A stretch of 35,909 bases of DNA, from the NCBI RefSeq assembly GCF_000424545.1, contig NZ_AUKC01000041.1:1-35909 (forward strand), written 5' to 3'. This document shows, piece by piece, positions 31,996 to 35,909 of this stretch (its first letter is position 1; every line of letters starts with the position of its first letter). The notes beneath the pieces were generated by a model, which saw only the letters and a list, made by a program, of their open reading frames with translations, was not told where the DNA came from and did not search any database. The position numbers were made by a program, and so were the translations under genes. The stretch is from Butyrivibrio sp. NC3005. Its GTDB lineage: Bacteria; Bacillota; Clostridia; Lachnospirales; Lachnospiraceae.

Positions 31996-32916
31996 TTACT
32001 TAAAGCATATAGTACAAGAATAATCTAAAGGGCAGGGAACTTTTGCTGCAAAAGCTAGAAGTTCTCTGCTCTTGCTATCTGCAATAATATATTCTTTGGT
32101 TTTTGGAAAACAACTATAAATAAACTGTGACTCAGAAGAAGCGTCTGAATTAATACTTTTGTTTGCTTTGTAGCAGTTAGAATTAATTGAGAAATTTTTT
32201 ATAATAAAATTTCCTGAATTATCCAAAAAAGCTTCTTTTACACCATTATCAGTGAAAATGTCACCTATTATAGATAAACTTTTTTTAATAGGTGAGTTGT
32301 TATTATTGCATTGTTCTATACAGTATTCTTCTTTTGGAACAACAGAAAAATCGGATAAAGTTTCAGATAATCCAAGCCCTGTACATTTAATGTATCCTTC
32401 TTTGGCTGACCAGATTTCATAAAAAAGATTTATGGCAGCGTCTTTATTATCTGATTCTGCGGACTCGATAATTCTTTTTTCTGCCTCTGAATAGAAGTGT
32501 TTGGCAATATCTAGAACAGATTTTTTTTCGTTTCTTTTTTGAATATCAATACCAATCTGATTGCACTCTTTTTTGTCTGCAAAAGCGATAACAGCATAAT
32601 CTCCGGAATGTGAAAGTGAAAAAGACAGTGATGGATATTCAGGTATAGAAGGTTTGCCATATTCAGAAACCTGTATAGAATAATCAGGAGATGCATTTTT
32701 CGATGAAGAGACATATTCATAGACGCACATATTCAGGAGAATGGATGCGGCAAGAGAACGAAGTTTATCATCTTCTCCTTTGAATTTGTTAATATGTTCG
32801 ATGCGGGATGAAGGAATAATCTCAAGCCATTTTTTATATCTGATATTAAAAGGCTGGTTTTCATATGGTTGCGTTGCATTTCTAAAATTGTTAATATTGA
32901 GATAAATCGTTTTCAT
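31996..32916 (-). CDS. Sfp-type 4'-phosphopantetheinyl transferase
   Basis: A 306-residue enzyme that moves the phosphopantetheine arm from CoA to a carrier-protein serine. The family core is clear: FSLSHSGDYAVIAFAD (99-113), IGIDIQKRN with D124, FYSEAEKRII, and IWSAKEGYIKCTGLGL with K172 and E173. The second metal ligand, usually Glu in GIDIE, is Gln126 here. The last ~100 residues extend the protein beyond the usual ~230. AAAGGA lies 8 nt upstream of the ATG on this strand. No polyketide or peptide synthase is in the window, so its partner is elsewhere. Confidence 0.9.
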   Translation of the reverse strand: MKTIYLNINNFRNATQPYENQPFNIRYKKWLEIIPSSRIEHINKFKGEDDKLRSLAASILLNMCVYEYVSSSKNASPDYSIQVSEYGKPSIPEYPSLSFSLSHSGDYAVIAFADKKECNQIGIDIQKRNEKKSVLDIAKHFYSEAEKRIIESAESDNKDAAINLFYEIWSAKEGYIKCTGLGLSETLSDFSVVPKEEYCIEQCNNNNSPIKKSLSIIGDIFTDNGVKEAFLDNSGNFIIKNFSINSNCYKANKSINSDASSESQFIYSCFPKTKEYIIADSKSRELLAFAAKVPCPLDYSCTICFK

Positions 32917-32983
32917 GAATTATATCCTTTCAAGTTTGAAGGTTACAAACATAAGAAGTTACTAATCTGAAAATTTGTAAAAA

Positions 32984-33028
32984 ACTTGCTAATGATTATC
33001 ATAAATCTCATCAAGAAGTTAAAATTTT
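32984..33028 (+). repeat. Degenerate 3' third of the 124-bp repeat
   Basis: ACTTGCTAATGATTATCATA and the following bases match the last ~40 nt of the unit plus the arm start (TTGCTGATGATTATCCTAAA onwards in copies A-C) with about one change in six. It lies in the gap between sfp and the HAD phosphatase gene, 68 nt upstream of sfp. No other gene is seen between 32917 and 33140. Confidence 0.6.
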
Positions 33029-33140
33029 CTAGCTAATTTAAGGCCGTTTGCAGGCTTTTCGAGTAGTAAAAATTATGTAGTTATATAGTAACATGAAAAA
33101 CGATAAAAATAGCCATAGGATTTTTAAAGAAGGTGATTTA

Positions 33141-33842
33141 ATGAAAGGCAGAAAATATGATACCGTTATTTTTGATTTGGACGGTACATTACTGAACACG
33201 TTGGAAGATTTGAAGAACAGTACATGTTATGCGCTAAAAAAGCATAATATGCCAGAACGTAGTCTTGAAGAAGTGAGAATGTTTGTAGGAAACGGAGTCA
33301 GAAAGCTCATGGAAAGAGCAGTTGAGGCTGGGACAAACGAAGAAAAGTTCGAACAGATATTTAAAGATTTCAAGGAACATTATCTTATCCACTGTAACGA
33401 CAATACAAAGCCATATGATAATATAATGGAGCTTTTAGATAGGCTGAAAAAAGAAGGTTATAAACTAGCAATTGTGTCCAACAAATATCAAAAGGCAACT
33501 GCAGAACTGGCTCAAATGTATTTTAAAGAATATATAAGTGTTGCTATTGGAGAGTCTGAGAAAATACGTAAAAAACCAGCACCTGATACGGTTATCGAAG
33601 CGATGAAACGCTTGGATTCACCAGTGGAAAGGTGTGTCTATGTTGGAGATTCTGATGTTGATATAAATACAGCTTATAATTCACATATTCCGTGCATAAG
33701 TTGTGAATGGGGATTTAGAGATAGAGATTTTTTGAAAAAAAACAATGCTAATACTATTATCACTAATCCTTTGCAAATAATAGATCTTCTTGATAGTGGA
33801 ACAGAAATTCCACTTATAAAAAAGGCAAAGGAAGCAAGTTGA
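33141..33842 (+). CDS. HAD-superfamily phosphatase (phosphoglycolate phosphatase-like)
   Basis: A 233-residue HAD hydrolase. Motif I is VIFDLDGTLLNT (nucleophile and acid Asp), motif II LAIVSNKYQ, motif III RKKPAPD with the conserved Lys, and motif IV YVGDSDVDINTA. A helical cap lies between motifs I and II (C1 cap), as in Gph and PpaX. Phosphoglycolate or a pyrophosphate-type substrate is likely but unproven. GAAGGTGA just before ATG 33141 sets the start; an in-frame ATG at 33093 would add 16 residues. It is followed, with a 14-nt gap, by the CNNM/CBS gene. Confidence 0.88.
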   Translation: MKGRKYDTVIFDLDGTLLNTLEDLKNSTCYALKKHNMPERSLEEVRMFVGNGVRKLMERAVEAGTNEEKFEQIFKDFKEHYLIHCNDNTKPYDNIMELLDRLKKEGYKLAIVSNKYQKATAELAQMYFKEYISVAIGESEKIRKKPAPDTVIEAMKRLDSPVERCVYVGDSDVDINTAYNSHIPCISCEWGFRDRDFLKKNNANTIITNPLQIIDLLDSGTEIPLIKKAKEAS

Positions 33843-33856
33843 TTTTTGGAGGTTTA

Positions 33857-35188
33857 ATGGACAGTTTGGAAAAAGTAACTATAGTTCAGAGTATTGTGCT
33901 TATGATTTTGCTGATTTTATCATCGTTTTTTTCAGGGGCGGAATCAGCTTTCTCAACGGTTAATAGAATCAGTATAAAAGCGCTTGAAGAGGAAGGAAAT
34001 CATAACGCTCAAAAAGTAATATATATACTAGATCATTATCCGAAATTTCTATCAACAATTTTGTTGGGGAATAATATAGTTAATCTTACAGCGTCCTCAC
34101 TTGCTACTATTATAGTTACTAAAATCTTCGGAAGTTCTTTTGTCGGAATTGGAACAGGAATTCTGACTGTACTTGTTCTAATATTTGGCGAAATAGCACC
34201 AAAATCGGCAGCAACAGCTCAGGCAGAGAAAACAACTCTAAGGTATGCAGGAATAATACTATTTTTAATGAGGATTTTTACACCGCTAGTCTATGTTGTT
34301 GACATTATGGCAGGAAGTGTTCTTAAAATGCTGCACATTGAAAGAGATTTTAAGAAAGCAATTACAGAAAAAGAACTTAGAACGTATGTTGATGCCAGTC
34401 ATCAGGATGGTGTAATCGAAGCTGAAGAAAAAGAAATGATAAACAATGTATTCGATTTTGGGGATACAGTTGCCAAAGATGTAATGATTCCAAGAATAGA
34501 TATGACATGTGTTTCAGCTGAGGCTACATATGAGGAAGTAAAAAGCTGCTTTCATAAAGAAATGTACACTCGACTTCCAGTATACGAAGACAATCAGGAT
34601 AATATAATTGGACTTATAAATATAAAAGACATTTTCTTTGTAAAAGATGGAAAAAATTTCCATGTTAAAGACTATCTTAGAAAAGCATCTTATACGTACG
34701 AATACAAAAAAACAGCCGATTTGATGGAAGAGATGAGAGCAAAAGCTTCAAATGTGGCTTTTGTTTTATCGGAATATGGTGCAACAGTTGGAATGATTAC
34801 ACTTGAAGATTTATTGGAAGAAATCGTAGGTGAAATAAGAGATGAATATGATCAGGATGAAGCAGAGCAAATAAGAGATTTAGGCGAAGGAAAATATCTT
34901 ATCGAAGGAGCCATGAAACTAGATGATATAAATGATGTTCTGCACACCAGTCTTGAAAGTGACGATTATGACTCGATTGGTGGACTGATGATAGAATGTC
35001 TTGACAGGATACCGTACAACAGGGAAGTGGTAAAAATGGAAAATGGTATCTCGCTTGCTGCAAGAGGCATACAACAGCATAGAATTATGAAAGTTCTTGT
35101 AACTATTCCAAAAGAACTTCGAAGTAATCATGAAGAGAATGGTGAATTGAATAATAATACATCTCAAAGCATGGAAAAAAATGATTGA
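33857..35188 (+). CDS. CNNM/CBS-domain transporter-like protein (HlyC/CorC family)
   Basis: A 443-residue membrane protein with a DUF21/CNNM domain (about 1-190: FFSGAESAFSTVNRISIKAL, TILLGNNIVNLTASSLATII), two CBS domains (about 210-330; VAKDVMIPRIDM, YTRLPVYEDN, SYTYEYKKTADLMEEM) and a CorC_HlyC C-terminal domain (about 345-425). Family members are often annotated as hemolysins but act in Mg2+ (or Co2+) efflux or Na+/Mg2+ exchange. GGAGG lies 4 nt before ATG 33857. The last ~20 residues are Asn/Glu-rich and probably disordered. A terminator follows. Confidence 0.9.
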   Translation: MDSLEKVTIVQSIVLMILLILSSFFSGAESAFSTVNRISIKALEEEGNHNAQKVIYILDHYPKFLSTILLGNNIVNLTASSLATIIVTKIFGSSFVGIGTGILTVLVLIFGEIAPKSAATAQAEKTTLRYAGIILFLMRIFTPLVYVVDIMAGSVLKMLHIERDFKKAITEKELRTYVDASHQDGVIEAEEKEMINNVFDFGDTVAKDVMIPRIDMTCVSAEATYEEVKSCFHKEMYTRLPVYEDNQDNIIGLINIKDIFFVKDGKNFHVKDYLRKASYTYEYKKTADLMEEMRAKASNVAFVLSEYGATVGMITLEDLLEEIVGEIRDEYDQDEAEQIRDLGEGKYLIEGAMKLDDINDVLHTSLESDDYDSIGGLMIECLDRIPYNREVVKMENGISLAARGIQQHRIMKVLVTIPKELRSNHEENGELNNNTSQSMEKND

Positions 35189-35212
35189 TTACAATTTGTT
35201 TACTTTAACTAT

Positions 35213-35265
35213 TTATGCAGTCGGCAGTGCGCATTTTTGTGCCTGCTTAACTGCATAAAGTTTTT
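35213..35265 (+). terminator. Terminator after the CNNM/CBS gene
   Basis: TTATGCAG pairs with CTGCATAA, enclosing a second stem (GGCAG...CTGC) in a long hairpin, followed by AGTTTTT. The next ~100 nt to the rrn promoter hold no gene I can see. Confidence 0.8.
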
Positions 35266-35369
35266 GCAAAATGAGATATAGTTAAACGGACAAAGTGCGC
35301 AAAATATCCTTATATCATTATGAGCATAGACAATGATCGGATAAACGAAAAAAAGTCTCAAAATTGTTG

Positions 35370-35398
35370 TTGACTTTATATGGATATGGAGTTATTCT
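35370..35398 (+). promoter_or_regulatory. rrn promoter P1
   Basis: TTGACT (35370-35375) and TATTCT (35393-35398) at 17 nt. The start would lie near 35404, at the motif ACGTCGCTGCGAGC, which is shared with P2. Confidence 0.7.
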
Positions 35399-35556
35399 AA
35401 TATACGTCGCTGCGAGCGGAAACAAAATATAATCATCCTCGAATGAATTGGTTTTGTAGAAATAGCAGAGGCAAAAGATTGAAAATGAGAAAAGATATTT
35501 TTGAAACATATAAAAACTTCAAAAATAACATTTTTTCAAATAAATCAAAAAAGTTG

Positions 35557-35585
35557 TTGACAAACAAACCAATACGAGTTAAGAT
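35557..35585 (+). promoter_or_regulatory. rrn promoter P2
   Basis: A perfect TTGACA (35557-35562) and TAAGAT (35580-35585) at 17 nt. The start would lie near 35591, at ACGTTGCGGCGAGC. Confidence 0.75.
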
Positions 35586-35591
35586 ATAACA

Positions 35592-35829
35592 CGTTGCGGC
35601 GAGCAAGACAGTCACAACAAACTAAAGAACTTTGACAATTAAATAGTAATGCAACCCTGAAAATTCCAGCGTTTCAATTAAATTGAAACAAAAGAAATTC
35701 AGAGAACAAAACCTAACAAGGTAAATTATGATTGGTTTAGCCACCAATCACCAATTGATTTTAAATCAATTGCGGAGCAGAATTATTCTGAGAAGTCAGT
35801 GTAATTCTGAACCAGAGAATAATTGGTAT
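35592..35829 (+). promoter_or_regulatory. rrn leader with boxA-like sequence
   Basis: The ~240-nt leader has AGAACTTTGACAATTAAATA near 35626, a boxA-like antitermination site as seen in many Firmicute rrn leaders. Hairpins follow: GATTGGTttagccACCAATC, CAATTGATTT/AAATCAATTG, and AATTATTCT pairing with AGAGAATAATT before the 16S gene, the last probably near the 16S processing stem. Confidence 0.6.

Positions 35830-35909
<80 letters not shown>

Noticed and set aside
34919..35167. Minus-strand 82-codon frame
   Set aside because: Fully within the CorC_HlyC domain of the CNNM/CBS gene, with no ribosome binding site or domain signature.

Overview
The window looks like a low-GC Gram-positive chromosome, most likely a member of the Lachnospiraceae (Butyrivibrio/Pseudobutyrivibrio-like; an inference, not a proven assignment). 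The grounds are strong AGGAGG-type ribosome binding sites, a dgt-dnaG-rpoD macromolecular synthesis operon, a sortase-assembled pilus locus, lineage-typical families (DUF4317, DUF6465, DUF1622, the TGS-type nucleoside kinase) and the first ~80 nt of a 16S rRNA gene. Nearly all genes lie on the + strand; only a 53-residue small gene and an Sfp-type phosphopantetheinyl transferase lie on the minus strand.

Layout. 1-350: 3' end of an IS200/IS605-type element (TnpB C-terminus plus right-end hairpin). 439-1700: DUF1622 membrane protein and a DEDDh exonuclease whose C-terminus is encoded by an intergenic repeat. 1797-2003: tRNA-Leu(AAG) with promoter and terminator. 2249-4630: phosphatidylethanolamine operon pssA-psd-PAP2. 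4799-14435: pilus operon (coiled-coil protein, signal peptidase I, giant tip adhesin, backbone pilin, class C sortase, minor pilin, small second sortase). 14542-19795: DUF6465 protein, small conserved protein, dgt, dnaG, rpoD. 19855-22554: secreted SGNH hydrolase, prepilin-peptidase-like protein, GH114-like secreted protein. 22627-28645: small minus-strand gene, DUF4317, 5'-3' exonuclease, trmK, Nif3-like protein, nucleoside kinase. 28646-29327: repeat-dense intergenic region. 29328-29741: RNase P RNA, followed 14 nt later by a trypsin-like lipoprotein. 30724-35188: hisS, sfp (minus), a HAD phosphatase and a CNNM/CBS protein. 35370-35909: double rrn promoter, leader and the start of 16S rRNA.

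How genes work together. PssA and Psd make phosphatidylethanolamine from CDP-diacylglycerol and serine, and the PAP2 protein probably acts on a related lipid phosphate. In the pilus locus the signal peptidase trims the precursors, the class C sortase polymerises the LPSTG backbone and adds the LPETG tip and LPQTG minor pilins, and the small sortase probably anchors the fibre to the wall. dgt-dnaG-rpoD joins dNTP control, replication priming and housekeeping transcription.

The most unusual signal is a family of structured repeats. An exact-length 124-bp unit occurs once at 1469-1592 and twice in tandem at 28784-29031. It is bordered by ~100-bp arms that lie in opposite orientation at the two loci, as if the parent element had long terminal inverted repeats. 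Degenerate pieces lie near 29226-29279 and 32984-33028, and an unrelated 141-bp nested palindrome sits between two arm-start repeats. At 1469 the unit supplies the last 20 codons and the stop codon of the exonuclease gene.
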